From the NCBI GenBank assembly GCA_036381035.1, contig DASVDQ010000065.1, forward strand, positions 45,307-109,306: a DNA stretch of 64,000 nt. Direction: 5' to 3'. This document shows positions 51,751 through 60,364 of the stretch, in pieces. Each line of letters begins with the position of its first letter. Within the stretch, counting starts at the first letter, position 1. The stretch is from Trueperaceae bacterium (GTDB lineage Bacteria; Deinococcota; Deinococci; Deinococcales; Trueperaceae). The notes beneath the pieces are model-generated. The model was given only the letters and a program-made list of their open reading frames with translations. It ran no database searches and was not told where the DNA came from. The translations under genes were made by a program, and so were the position numbers.

Positions 51751-51995
51751 CGTGGTCGGTGCCTACGGAGTCGGGGGCCTCCGGGTCGGGGGCACGCGAG
51801 TCGTCGACGCGCGGCCGCCAGGAGCCTCCTGCCTCGACCGACCTGAACCAGCATAGGCGCCTGAAGGGAAGCTAGGGCAATCGGTGTTCTCCAAGCGCGC
51901 CCGAGGGGTCGACAGCGCTGGGGTCCCTAGCGAACCGGCGGAGCAAGGGCCCATGCCGGACCCCGGGCCCCAGACCCCTGGCGAGCCGGCACGCC
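51751..51995. other. Gap between convergent operons
   Basis: About 245 bases with no frame, repeat or RNA motif I can support. It separates the hydantoinase operon from the end of the minus-strand Dpp operon. Confidence 0.4.
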
Positions 51996-52811
51996 TCAGG
52001 GCTGCAGCGCCTCCTTGAGGGCCTCGCCGAGGAAGTAGACGGCCAGGATCGTGACGACGATCAGGAGACCCGGCCACAGGACCAGCAGGGGCGAGATCCA
52101 GAAGTAGTTCTGGCTGCTCGTGAGCATGTTGCCCCAGCTCGCCGTGGGCGGCTGCACGCCGATGCCGAGGTAGCTCAGCGAGGTGGCGACGAGGATCGCC
52201 CAGGCCACGCCGAGCGTGGCGGCCACGATCACCGTGGGGGCGGCGTTGGGCAGGACGTGCCGCAGGATCAGCCGCGAGGTCCCGGCGCCCAGCGCCCTGC
52301 CGCTCTCCAGGTACTCCAGCCTCGTGATGCGCAGGACCTCGGAGCGCACGACGCGCGCCACGTTCATCCAGCTCGTGATGCCAATGGCCACGACCAGGGT
52401 CACCAGGCTGGGCGGGAAGAACGTCAGGATCGCCAGCATCACGAAGAACGCCGGCACCGCCATGAACATGTCGGTCACGCGCATCATCAGGTACTCGAGC
52501 CAGCCGCCGAAGAACCCGCTGAGCAGCCCGACGGCCGTGCCGATCACGAGCGCCACCAGCATGGCGACGAACCCCACCTGCAGGGTGATGCGTCCGCCGA
52601 CCATCAGCCTGGCCAGGACGTCGCGGCCGAGCTCGTCGGTGCCGAGGGGGTGCTCCCGCGACGGCAGGGCGAAGGCGTCGATCACGTCGATCGCGTTCGG
52701 GTCGTGGGGCACGACGAGGGGGCCGGCGAACGAGAACAGGACGATGAGCACGAGGACCGCCACGCTGAGGGGCCCCATCCACAGACGACGGAACCTGGCG
52801 AACGCCGCCAC
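51996..52811 (-). CDS. Peptide ABC transporter permease, DppC type
   Basis: The 271-residue permease shows SREHPLGTDELGRDVLARLMVGGRITLQ (DppC signature), the EAA loop ITRLEYLESGRALGAGTSRLILRHV and LGIGVQPPTASWGNML. GTG 52811 begins four bases after the DppB stop. It is the last gene of the GntR-led minus-strand operon; no ATPase gene follows. Confidence 0.92.
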   Translation of the reverse strand: MAAFARFRRLWMGPLSVAVLVLIVLFSFAGPLVVPHDPNAIDVIDAFALPSREHPLGTDELGRDVLARLMVGGRITLQVGFVAMLVALVIGTAVGLLSGFFGGWLEYLMMRVTDMFMAVPAFFVMLAILTFFPPSLVTLVVAIGITSWMNVARVVRSEVLRITRLEYLESGRALGAGTSRLILRHVLPNAAPTVIVAATLGVAWAILVATSLSYLGIGVQPPTASWGNMLTSSQNYFWISPLLVLWPGLLIVVTILAVYFLGEALKEALQP

Positions 52812-52815
52812 GGCC

Positions 52816-53763
52816 TCACGTCCTCCTGACGCGCGGGTCGGCGACGGCGTAGAGGAGGTCGACGACGAGGTTCAGGACGATGACGAGGAAGGCGACGACG
52901 AGGGTGAGGCCCATCATCAGCGGGTAGTCGCGCGTGCTCGCCGCCTGGATCGCCAGCTGGCCTATGCCCGGCCAGCCGAAGACGGTCTCGGTCACGACGG
53001 TGCCGCCGAGGAGCCTGGTGAGCACGATGCCGAGGATCGTCAGCACCGGCAGCAGGCTGTTGCGCAGCGCGTGGACGAAGACGACGCGCGCGGCGGGCAG
53101 GCCCTTGGCCCGCGCCGTGCGCACGAAGTCCGCCCGCAGCGCCTCGATCATCGAGCTGCGCGTGTAGCGGGTTATCTCGGCCAGGTTCAGCAGCCCGAGC
53201 ACGATGACGGGCATCACGAAGTGCTTCGCCACGGCCAGGAAGCCGGTGCTGCCGTCGGACGGCCTGATCCCCGACGAGGGCAGCACGCCGAGCGTGACGG
53301 AGAACAGGAGGATCAGCGTGAGGCCGAGCCAGAAGGGCGGCAGCGAGAAGCCCGCGAAGGCGACGGCCGTGATCACGTTGTCGAGGGCCGAGCGCGGCCT
53401 GAGGGCGCTGACCACCCCCAGGAGGATGCCGAAGATCGCGCTCACGACGAAGGCGACGAGGCCCAGGTAGACGGTGTTGGGCAGGCGCCCGCCGATCAGG
53501 CTCCGCACCGACGCCCCGAACTGCAGGCTGGTGCCCAGGTCGCCCCGCAGCAGGGTCGTGAGCCAGCGACCGTACTGCACCGGCAGCGGCTGGTCGAGGC
53601 CCAGGTTCGCCCGGATCCTCTCGACGTCCTCTGGCGAGAGGTTGGGGTTGATCATCACGGTCGGTCCGCCGGGCGCCGTGTGGAGCAGCACGAACGTGCC
53701 GATCGACACGAGCAGCAGGACCACGACCGTGCCGACGATCCGTTGGATTAAGAACCTGACCAT
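52816..53763 (-). CDS. Peptide ABC transporter permease, DppB type
   Basis: The 315-residue permease begins RFLIQRIVGTVVVLLLVSIGTFVLLHTAPGGP and shows GDLGTSLQFG, LPNTVYLGLVAFVV, MIEALRADFVRTARAKGLP (EAA loop) and FGWPGIGQLAIQAA. It pairs with the 51996 product for import of the compound bound by the 53838 protein. A long hairpin lies just upstream. Confidence 0.92.
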   Translation of the reverse strand: MVRFLIQRIVGTVVVLLLVSIGTFVLLHTAPGGPTVMINPNLSPEDVERIRANLGLDQPLPVQYGRWLTTLLRGDLGTSLQFGASVRSLIGGRLPNTVYLGLVAFVVSAIFGILLGVVSALRPRSALDNVITAVAFAGFSLPPFWLGLTLILLFSVTLGVLPSSGIRPSDGSTGFLAVAKHFVMPVIVLGLLNLAEITRYTRSSMIEALRADFVRTARAKGLPAARVVFVHALRNSLLPVLTILGIVLTRLLGGTVVTETVFGWPGIGQLAIQAASTRDYPLMMGLTLVVAFLVIVLNLVVDLLYAVADPRVRRT

Positions 53764-53784
53764 GCCCTACAGCGCCGGACGCCG

Positions 53785-53822
53785 CGGGTGGGGCGGTCGG
53801 GGTTAGCCCTCCGCCCCACCCG
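53785..53822 (-). other. Twelve-base perfect hairpin between binding-protein and permease genes
   Basis: CGGGTGGGGCGG (53785-53796) and CCGCCCCACCCG (53811-53822) pair fully around a 14-base loop, within the operon. It probably shields the binding-protein message from 3' decay or partly terminates, keeping the binding protein in excess. Confidence 0.65.
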
Positions 53823-53837
53823 CTGGACCCTCCTCAG

Positions 53838-55424
53838 CTACTGGCCCTCGTACCGCCACTGCTCGACCCACTGCAGCGCCTCGCGGAACGGCAGGGGGGT
53901 CGTCGTGAGCCGCGCGTTCATCGCCTGGATGTCCTGCGGGTAGAAGAGGACGACGCCGGGCGGGTCCTCGTACATCACCTGCTGGAGCTCCTTGTAGATC
54001 TCGGCCCTCTCGGCCTGGTCGGAGGTGGCGCGCCCCGCCTCGAGGAGCTCGGTCACGCGAGGGTTGTCGTAGTGGACCGTGTTGAACGCCTGTCCGGGCG
54101 CGTAGTAGTTCGTGAGGTCGGGGTCGGGAGGCAGCACCCAGAAGCCCGCGTGCGCGACCCACTCGCCGCCGAGCAGCTTCTGCACGTAGACGGGCCACTC
54201 GTCCACCCGCACGCCCACGTCCATGCCCAGCGCCTGGTAGGCCTGCTGCGCGATGAGCGTCGTGCGCTCGCGCGTCGGGTTGCCCTGGTCGACGCCGATC
54301 TCGAAGGCGAACCGCTCCCCGTCCTTCTGGAGGACGCCGTCAGGACCCGGCGTCCAGCCGGCCTCCGCGAGCAGCTCCCTGGCGCGGTCGGGGTCGTACG
54401 GGACGGGCTCGAGCTCGTCGTCGAACGCCCACGGGAACACCGGCGGGATCGGCCCCACGCCGATGACGGCCTCGCCGCCCATCACGCTCTGGATGATCGC
54501 CTCGCGGTCGAGGCCGTAGATCATCGCCAGGCGTACCCGCGGGTCGGAGAACAGCGGGTGCTCGTAGTTGAACGAGATGTGCTCGAAGCCCAGGTAGGGC
54601 ACGCTCTGGATCTTCACGCGGTTCGAGCGCTGCAGCGCCGGCAGGTTCGTCGGCTGCACGACGGCGTAGTCGAGCTCGCCGCTGAGGAGCTGCGCGACCT
54701 GCGTGTTCACGTCGGGCAGGACCTTGAAGATCACGCGCTCGATGGGCGGGGCGCCCTTGAAGTAGTCGGGGTTAGCGACGAACTCGTACTGGCTGCCGGG
54801 AGTGACGCTGGCGATCTCATACGGCCCTGTCGAGATGGGGTGGCGCGTGTTGAACTCGGTGGCCTCGGCGATGTTCTGGCCCTCGAGCACGTGCCTCGGC
54901 ACGATGCCGACGTTGTAGGAGGCGATCGTCGGGAACGAGCCGAGGGGGCTCGAGAGGTGGAACCTGACCGTGTAGTCGTCGACGACCTCGACGCTCTCGA
55001 TGACCGCGATGGCGGAGCGCCTGGGCGAGTTGTTGTTCGGGTCGAGGATCGTGTCGTAGGTGAACTTGACGTCCTCGGCCGTGAACGGCTCGCCGTCGTG
55101 CCAGGTCGCGTTGTCGACGAGCTCGAACGTCCACGTCAGCCCGTCCTCGCTCACCTCCCAGCTCGTCGCCAGGTCGGGCCGCGGCTCGAACGTCTCGGGG
55201 TCGGGCCGCGTGAGGGCGTTGAAGAAGAACCTGTTGATGGGCACGGCCGCGGCGTCGGTGCCGAGGATGGGGTTCATGAGCGGGTCGGCGGGGATGGCGA
55301 GGCGCAGGACGGTGCCCGGCTGGGCCGCCGCGGTCCCGAGGAGCGCGAGGAGCAGGGCGGCGAGCAGGCCGCCCCGCCATCCCGCTCGCTGGGCACGGGG
55401 GCGTGTCTCGTGGCTTCTGGTCAT
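53838..55424 (-). CDS. Peptide/solute-binding protein family 5
   Basis: The 528-residue secreted protein has a signal peptide (GLLAALLLALLGTAAAQ). SBP_bac_5 motifs follow: PDLATSWEVSEDGLTWTFEL, ATWHDGEPFTAEDVKFTYDTI, HPISTGPYEI, DPRVRLAMIYGLDREAIIQSVMGG. AAGGAAGG precedes the ATG. The neighbouring amidohydrolases suggest that its ligand carries an amide or peptide bond. It differs clearly from the 43724 binding protein, so the two transporters probably serve different compounds. Confidence 0.92.
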   Translation of the reverse strand: MTRSHETRPRAQRAGWRGGLLAALLLALLGTAAAQPGTVLRLAIPADPLMNPILGTDAAAVPINRFFFNALTRPDPETFEPRPDLATSWEVSEDGLTWTFELVDNATWHDGEPFTAEDVKFTYDTILDPNNNSPRRSAIAVIESVEVVDDYTVRFHLSSPLGSFPTIASYNVGIVPRHVLEGQNIAEATEFNTRHPISTGPYEIASVTPGSQYEFVANPDYFKGAPPIERVIFKVLPDVNTQVAQLLSGELDYAVVQPTNLPALQRSNRVKIQSVPYLGFEHISFNYEHPLFSDPRVRLAMIYGLDREAIIQSVMGGEAVIGVGPIPPVFPWAFDDELEPVPYDPDRARELLAEAGWTPGPDGVLQKDGERFAFEIGVDQGNPTRERTTLIAQQAYQALGMDVGVRVDEWPVYVQKLLGGEWVAHAGFWVLPPDPDLTNYYAPGQAFNTVHYDNPRVTELLEAGRATSDQAERAEIYKELQQVMYEDPPGVVLFYPQDIQAMNARLTTTPLPFREALQWVEQWRYEGQ

Positions 55425-55440
55425 CGCTTCGTCCCTTCCT

Positions 55441-56706
55441 TCACGCTGCGAGCGTCCGCTCGCGGAGGCGGGCGCGAGTCGCTGGGCTCCAGCGGCCCGC
55501 GCGCATGACGGCCGCGAACCGCGAGGCGTCCTCGAGCAGGGAGAGGTCCTCGAGCGGGTTCCCGCGGACGAGGACGAGGTCGGCCCGGTGGCCCGGCGCT
55601 ATCCGCCCGACCTCGCCCTCCAGGCCTAGGGCCTTGGCCGCCACGGAGGTCGCCGCCTGCAGCGCCTCCATGGCGCTCAGCCCCGCGTCCCTGAGGAACC
55701 CGATCTCCTTGGCGTTCTGGCCTTGCCTGTATCGGTTGCCCACGTCACCTCCCGCTGCGATGGGGACCTTCATCTCGTGCGCCAACCGCACGCTGTCCAG
55801 CCACGGTTCCTCGTTCGCCTCCATCTCCAGGCGCTGCTTGTCGCCCAGTCGGAGCTCGTCTCCCAGCCTCAGCACGCTGTGGAGGGTGCAGAGCGTCGGC
55901 ACCAGCACGCTGCCGGCGGCCAGCATCGCCGCGGCCGCCTCCTCGGTGAGGCGGGTGCCGTGCTCGATCGTGTCGGCGCCGTGCCGCGCGGCGAACAGCG
56001 ACGACTCCTCGGCCTCCGAGTGGCAGGCCACGCGCAGGCCGAGGCGGTGCGCCTCGGCTATGGCGGCGCCCACCTCCTCCTCTGACATCGTCGTCATCCA
56101 GGTGTAGGAGAAGACGCTGGGCTCGCTGCCGCTCAGGCCGAGCTTCACGTGGGTCGCCCCGAGCTTCGCCTGGCGCCGCACCTCCCGCCTCACCTCGTCG
56201 ACGCCGTCCACGACGACGCCCACGCCCGCCGCGTTCGTGATCCACGGCTGGTAGGAGTCGGCGGTGCCGGCCGTCGTCGTGATGAGCTCGGCGCCGGCGA
56301 GCACGCGCGGTCCCTCGAGCAGCCCCTCGCGGACGGCCCTGGACACGGCCAGGCTCGCCGAGCCGCGCGAGCCGACGTCGCGGACGGTCGTGTACCCGTG
56401 CTCGAGGAGGAGGGCGGCGTTCCTCGCCGCCACGAGCGTGGCGGACTCGAGGGAGCCCGTGTCGATCGCCTGCATGGTCGTGTACCTGTCGAAGACCAGG
56501 TGCACGTGGCAGTCGATGAGGCCGGGCAGCAGCGTCGCTCCTGACCCGTCGACCACGGTCGCCTCCCTGAGGCGTCGGCCGTGGAGCCGGTCCGCGGGCA
56601 GGACCTCGGCGACCTCGTCGCCCCGCACCACCACGGCGACCCCCTCGGCGGGCTCGGGGGAGACCCCGTCGATGACGCGGTCGGCGAGGAAGACCGTCTC
56701 GTTCAT
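55441..56706 (-). CDS. Metal-dependent amidohydrolase, prolidase/imidazolonepropionase-like (first copy)
   Basis: The 421-residue amidohydrolase has LLPGLIDCHVHLVFDRYTTM (metal His pair, about residue 66), VKLGLSGSEPS with the bridging Lys, RVACHSEAEES, DTIEHGTRLTEE and the catalytic Asp in AAGGDVGNRY. It belongs to the COG1228 group, whose characterised members include Xaa-Pro and Xaa-Arg/Lys dipeptidases. It is a paralogue of the 57948 product (same GYTTVRDVG, CHVHL and LVPTLCTL blocks). It lies between the homocitrate-synthase-like gene and the binding protein. Cytoplasmic. Confidence 0.88.
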   Translation of the reverse strand: MNETVFLADRVIDGVSPEPAEGVAVVVRGDEVAEVLPADRLHGRRLREATVVDGSGATLLPGLIDCHVHLVFDRYTTMQAIDTGSLESATLVAARNAALLLEHGYTTVRDVGSRGSASLAVSRAVREGLLEGPRVLAGAELITTTAGTADSYQPWITNAAGVGVVVDGVDEVRREVRRQAKLGATHVKLGLSGSEPSVFSYTWMTTMSEEEVGAAIAEAHRLGLRVACHSEAEESSLFAARHGADTIEHGTRLTEEAAAAMLAAGSVLVPTLCTLHSVLRLGDELRLGDKQRLEMEANEEPWLDSVRLAHEMKVPIAAGGDVGNRYRQGQNAKEIGFLRDAGLSAMEALQAATSVAAKALGLEGEVGRIAPGHRADLVLVRGNPLEDLSLLEDASRFAAVMRAGRWSPATRARLRERTLAA

Positions 56707-56760
56707 GGGGCGGGCTCCTCTACCTTTGGGCTGGCTCCGCGGGCGTCCATGGCGTGGCGG

Positions 56761-57951
56761 TCAGCCCTCTCCCGTGCCGGCGGCGATCCGTCGCAGGTCG
56801 TCGTTCGTGAGCACGCGGTTCGTCGCGCGGGCGGCCGCCTGCACGGCGGACGTGAGCCGCGCGAGCGCCTCGCCCTCGTAGTCGATGCCGAGCGCCCGGA
56901 GCCGCGCGCGGATCGCCTCGGGTCCGCTGTACTGGCCGATCGCGACCTGCCGGTTGGCGCCGACGAGCTGGGGATCGAAGGCCTCGAAGGCCGGCGGGTG
57001 CTTGAGCACCGCCTTGACGTGGGTCTCGAGCTTGTGCGCGAAGGCGACCTCGCCGGTGATCGGCTTGGTCGGCGGCACGTCGACGCCGAGCAGCGCGGCG
57101 ACGTCGCGCGCCAGCCGGGCGAGGGCCCCCACGTCCACCTGGGGGAGCGCGCCGTAGAGGAACTGCAGGCACGCGGCCACCTCCTCGGTGGGCGGGTTGC
57201 CGGTGCGGTCGCCCCAGCCGTTCAGGGTCGTGTCGACGACCTCCGCGCCCGCCTCCAGTGCCGCCAGGGCGTTCGCGACGCCCAGGCCGAAGTCGTTGTG
57301 CCCGTGGAAGGCGACCTGGCATGACGTCGCGGCCCTGACCTGCTCGACGACGAACCTCACCGCGCCGGGTGTCGCCGCCCCCAGCGTGTCGGCGACGGCG
57401 ATGCGGTCGGCGCCGGCGCGCTCCGCGACGGCCACGAGGTCGAGGGCCAGCTCGAGCTCGGTGCGCGTGGTGTCCGCGGGGGAGTACGTGACGTAGAGAC
57501 CCCTGGCCTTGGCCGCGCGCACCGCCTCCTCGGTGCGCGCCCGTATCTGGCCCGGCGTGACGCCGAAGACCCGCTCGCGACGCGGCGGGGAGGGCACGTG
57601 CACGATGTTCGCGACGGTCGCGCCCGCGGAGGCCGCGGCCTCGACCTGCTCCTCCCAGGAGTCGAGGTAGCTCAGGACGACCGACTCGAGCTCGCAGGGC
57701 AGGCCCTCGTCGCGGAGGAGGCGGATCGTCCTCCAGTCGGACTCCGACAGGCCGGCGTAGCCGACCTGGATGCGGCCTACGCCCGCCGCGACGAGCCGGC
57801 GCGCGACCTCGAGCTTCTGCTCGGGCCGGAAGTTGACGATGGGCGACTGCTCGCCCTCGCGCAGCGTGCAGTCGTTGAGCGCGACGCGCGAGCCGGGGCC
57901 CAGCGAGGTGTAGCGGTCGTTGTAGGGGCTGAGCGTCTTGTGGGGCGTCAC
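56761..57951 (-). CDS. Homocitrate synthase-like DRE-TIM metallolyase
   Basis: The 396-residue enzyme has the DRE-TIM signature LNDCTLREGEQSP near residue 31, where the R-E pair matches homocitrate rather than isopropylmalate synthases (R-D). HGHNDFGLG supplies the metal His, NGWGDRTGNPPTEEV follows, and AHKLETHVKAV closes the barrel. It joins acetyl-CoA to a 2-oxo acid. It lacks the C-terminal leucine regulatory domain. GTG overlaps the preceding amidohydrolase stop. Being locked between two amidohydrolases and a transporter, a catabolic or unusual biosynthetic use is likelier than lysine or leucine synthesis. Confidence 0.87.
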   Translation of the reverse strand: MTPHKTLSPYNDRYTSLGPGSRVALNDCTLREGEQSPIVNFRPEQKLEVARRLVAAGVGRIQVGYAGLSESDWRTIRLLRDEGLPCELESVVLSYLDSWEEQVEAAASAGATVANIVHVPSPPRRERVFGVTPGQIRARTEEAVRAAKARGLYVTYSPADTTRTELELALDLVAVAERAGADRIAVADTLGAATPGAVRFVVEQVRAATSCQVAFHGHNDFGLGVANALAALEAGAEVVDTTLNGWGDRTGNPPTEEVAACLQFLYGALPQVDVGALARLARDVAALLGVDVPPTKPITGEVAFAHKLETHVKAVLKHPPAFEAFDPQLVGANRQVAIGQYSGPEAIRARLRALGIDYEGEALARLTSAVQAAARATNRVLTNDDLRRIAAGTGEG

Positions 57952-59219
57952 CGGCTCACCTCCTCCGCCAGCTCCCCGGGGACGAGGACGCGGCCGCCCT
58001 GCACCACGCGGTGGATCGTCGCGCGGCGCTGCAGGACCGTGACGTCGGCGAGGGGGTCGGCCTCCAGCACCAGCAGGTCGCCGAACTTGCCCTCCTCGAG
58101 GGTGCCGACCCTGTCGCCCAGGTGGAGGGCCTGGGCGGCCGTGCGCGTGGCGGACACCAGCGCCTCCTCGTGCGACATGCCGTGCCGCACCATCAGCTCG
58201 AGCTCCTTCGCCTGCTCGCCCTGCAGGTAGCGGTTGCCGAGGTCGCTGCCGGCCGCGATCTTCACGCCGGCGCGGTGGGCGCGCTCGAAGGAGTCGATCC
58301 AGACCTCCCGGTTCTCCTTCATCTCGCTGACCTGCTTGGGGTTCGTGCCCAGCTCCAGCACGCTGTAGAGGGTGCACAGCGTCGGGACGAGGTAGGCGTC
58401 CTCGGCGGCGGCGAGGCGCTCGACCGTCTCGTCGTCCATGCGCGTGCCGTGCTCGATCGTCGTCACGCCGGCGTCGAGCGCCATCCTCGCGCTCAGGTAC
58501 GACTGCGCGTGGCAGGCGACGGTCTTGCCGAACCGCTTGGCCTCGTCGACGAGGACGCGCAGCTCCTCGGGGCTGAAGGAGGTCTGCTCGGTCGTGGTGT
58601 AGACGCTCGCCTCGGCGCCCGTGAGGCCGACCTTGACGACGTCGACGCCCAGCTTGACCTGCGTGCGCACGGCCTTGCGCACCTCGGCCTCGCCGTTCAC
58701 CGGCATGCCGAGGCTGGCGGAGTTCGTCATCCACGGCGGCGTGGAGTCGGCCAGGCCCGCGGTCCCGCAGATGACGGGGCCGGCGGCCAGGATCCGCGGA
58801 CCGTCGACCATGCCGGCGCGGACGGCGTCGCGGACGGCCGGCGCGATGGCCCCGCGCGTCCCCACGTCCCTCACGGTGGTGTAGCCGTAGGAGAGGAGCG
58901 TGCGGGCCGTGCGCGCCGCCACGATCGTGTGGAACTCGAGGGGCAGCGAGTCGATGGCGCCCAACGTGCCGAACCTGTCGTAGATCAGGTGGACGTGGCA
59001 GTCGATGAGGCCGGGGATCACCCAGCGGCCCTCGGCGTCGAGCACCGCGGCGGAATCGTCCCGGCGCAGCTCGGACATCGCGCCGAGCCTGGTGATGCGC
59101 CCCTGGCGGACCGCGACGAAGGCGTCTTCCCGGTAGCCCGGGTTCACGCCGTCCCAGACGCGGGCGTTGATCACGGTCACGTCGTGGTTGGCGCCCAGGT
59201 GGGCCCGCTCGTCGCTCAT
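57948..59219 (-). CDS. Metal-dependent amidohydrolase, prolidase/imidazolonepropionase-like (second copy)
   Basis: The 423-residue protein shows VIPGLIDCHVHLIYDRFGT, VVKVGLTGAEAS (bridging Lys), TVACHAQSYLSA, TTIEHGTRMDDE and the catalytic Asp in AAGSDLGNRYLQGEQAKE. It is a paralogue of the 55441 product with all metal ligands kept, so both should be active, perhaps on different amides. It is the first enzyme gene after the GntR gene and overlaps the homocitrate-synthase-like gene by four bases. Cytoplasmic; no signal. Confidence 0.88.
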   Translation of the reverse strand: MSDERAHLGANHDVTVINARVWDGVNPGYREDAFVAVRQGRITRLGAMSELRRDDSAAVLDAEGRWVIPGLIDCHVHLIYDRFGTLGAIDSLPLEFHTIVAARTARTLLSYGYTTVRDVGTRGAIAPAVRDAVRAGMVDGPRILAAGPVICGTAGLADSTPPWMTNSASLGMPVNGEAEVRKAVRTQVKLGVDVVKVGLTGAEASVYTTTEQTSFSPEELRVLVDEAKRFGKTVACHAQSYLSARMALDAGVTTIEHGTRMDDETVERLAAAEDAYLVPTLCTLYSVLELGTNPKQVSEMKENREVWIDSFERAHRAGVKIAAGSDLGNRYLQGEQAKELELMVRHGMSHEEALVSATRTAAQALHLGDRVGTLEEGKFGDLLVLEADPLADVTVLQRRATIHRVVQGGRVLVPGELAEEVSR

Positions 59220-59352
59220 CCGCTACGCCTCCTCGTCCTGTCCGCTCGGTGGACCGCCAGGTTCGGCGAACTGGGAGCGGCCCGCCCCGGTCCGGCCGCC
59301 GGCCCTGGCGCGTCGCGCGCCGCTACCCTTCGTCCCCAGGCCGGAGCGCCCT

Positions 59353-60045
59353 TCACTCGACCAGCCCCAGGAACCGACGCTTGACGCCGGCGAGGTGCAC
59401 CTCGATGGCCTCCCTCGCCCTCCGCTTGTCCCTGGCCTCGATGGCGTCGATGATCTCGCCGTGCTCGCTCACGGCCTGCGTGAGCTTCTCGCGCGACGAC
59501 ACCATCTGCGACGCCGCGTGGACGAGCAGGTCGGAGATCTCGCGCATGTAGCGGACCATCTCCTGGTTCCCCGTCAGGCCGACGAGGTGCGTGTCCATCC
59601 GGCGCGACTCGAGGAGGACCGCGCGGTTGTCGCCGCTAGCGAGGCCCGCGAGCTGCTTCGCGTAAGCGTCCTTGACCGCGCTCAGGTCCACGTCGGGCAG
59701 GTCGCAGAGGCGGGGGACGCACCAGACCAGGAGGCACTCCTGGACGTCGATGATGTCGAGCATCTTCTTGATGTCGATCCGCCTGACGACCGCCCCGCGC
59801 CCCGGAGTGCGCTCGAGGAGCCCCTGCGCGACGAGGTCCTGCAGGGCGTGCCGGACCGGCGTCCGGCTCATGTTCAGCTCGCGCGCCAGGCCCTCCTCGC
59901 TGAGGGGGCTGCCGGCCGGCAGCTCGCCGAGCAGGATGCGCTCCTTGATCGCCTCGCGCGCGACGTCCTGCAGCGAGCCGGAGCCCGTCGCCTTGGTGGT
60001 GTCCAGGACTGCCATCGCACCGCCTTCCGCGGTAGTCGTCGCCAT
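59353..60045 (-). CDS. GntR-family regulator, FadR/FCD subfamily
   Basis: The 230-residue regulator has the winged helix (about 19-80; AREAIKERILLGELPAGSPLSEEGLARELNMSRTPVRHALQDLVAQGLL) and an FCD domain with His residues in SRRMDTHLVGLTG, VSEHGEIIDAI and AIEVHLAGVKRRF. ATG 60045 has GGGGGAGGA upstream. It leads the operon of amidohydrolases and Dpp genes and likely binds ATCCA/TGGAT at 60071-60083. FCD ligands are usually carboxylates, consistent with an acid product. Confidence 0.92.
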   Translation of the reverse strand: MATTTAEGGAMAVLDTTKATGSGSLQDVAREAIKERILLGELPAGSPLSEEGLARELNMSRTPVRHALQDLVAQGLLERTPGRGAVVRRIDIKKMLDIIDVQECLLVWCVPRLCDLPDVDLSAVKDAYAKQLAGLASGDNRAVLLESRRMDTHLVGLTGNQEMVRYMREISDLLVHAASQMVSSREKLTQAVSEHGEIIDAIEARDKRRAREAIEVHLAGVKRRFLGLVE

Positions 60046-60070
60046 CGGTCCTCCCCCGTATCCAGGCTGT

Positions 60071-60116
60071 ATCCAGTTTGGATGCCAAGGGTAGGCGGGG
60101 AGGCCCTGGGTGTCAA
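60071..60116 (-). promoter_or_regulatory. Promoter and candidate operator of the GntR/amidohydrolase operon
   Basis: On the minus strand TTGACA (60111-60116) and TACCCT (60088-60093) are 17 bases apart. ATCCA-GTT-TGGAT (60071-60083) is a perfect 5-base inverted repeat at the expected start of transcription, and TATCCAG recurs at 60059 and 60070. This matches self-control by the adjacent FCD regulator. Confidence 0.65.
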
Positions 60117-60364
60117 GGGGCACGGCCGAGGCCGTGCGCGGTGGGGCGAGGCCAACGGGCCAGACGGCTCGGGCGCGCCGGTGGCCGCGGCCAGGCGCGG
60201 GCCTGGCGCGAGGCGACCCCTGCCCACCCGCGGTCGCCCGCGTTCCCCTGCGTGTGACTCGAAGCAGCACGCGCGGTAAGTTCGCACCGTCCTGCTCCGT
60301 GGCGGCGCCTCACAGTTGGGCCCGTCGTCGCCGGGTGGGGCGAGTCTCTACGGGAGGAGAAGGG
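60117..60364. other. Gap between divergent genes
   Basis: About 250 bases between the GntR promoter and the secreted IPT protein. I find no frame or clear promoter for the plus-strand gene beyond its GGAGGAG ribosome site at 60353-60359. Confidence 0.3.

Noticed and set aside
53785..55508. Long plus-strand frames opposite the family-5 binding protein
   Set aside because: High G+C removes stops in all frames; no start context or domain.
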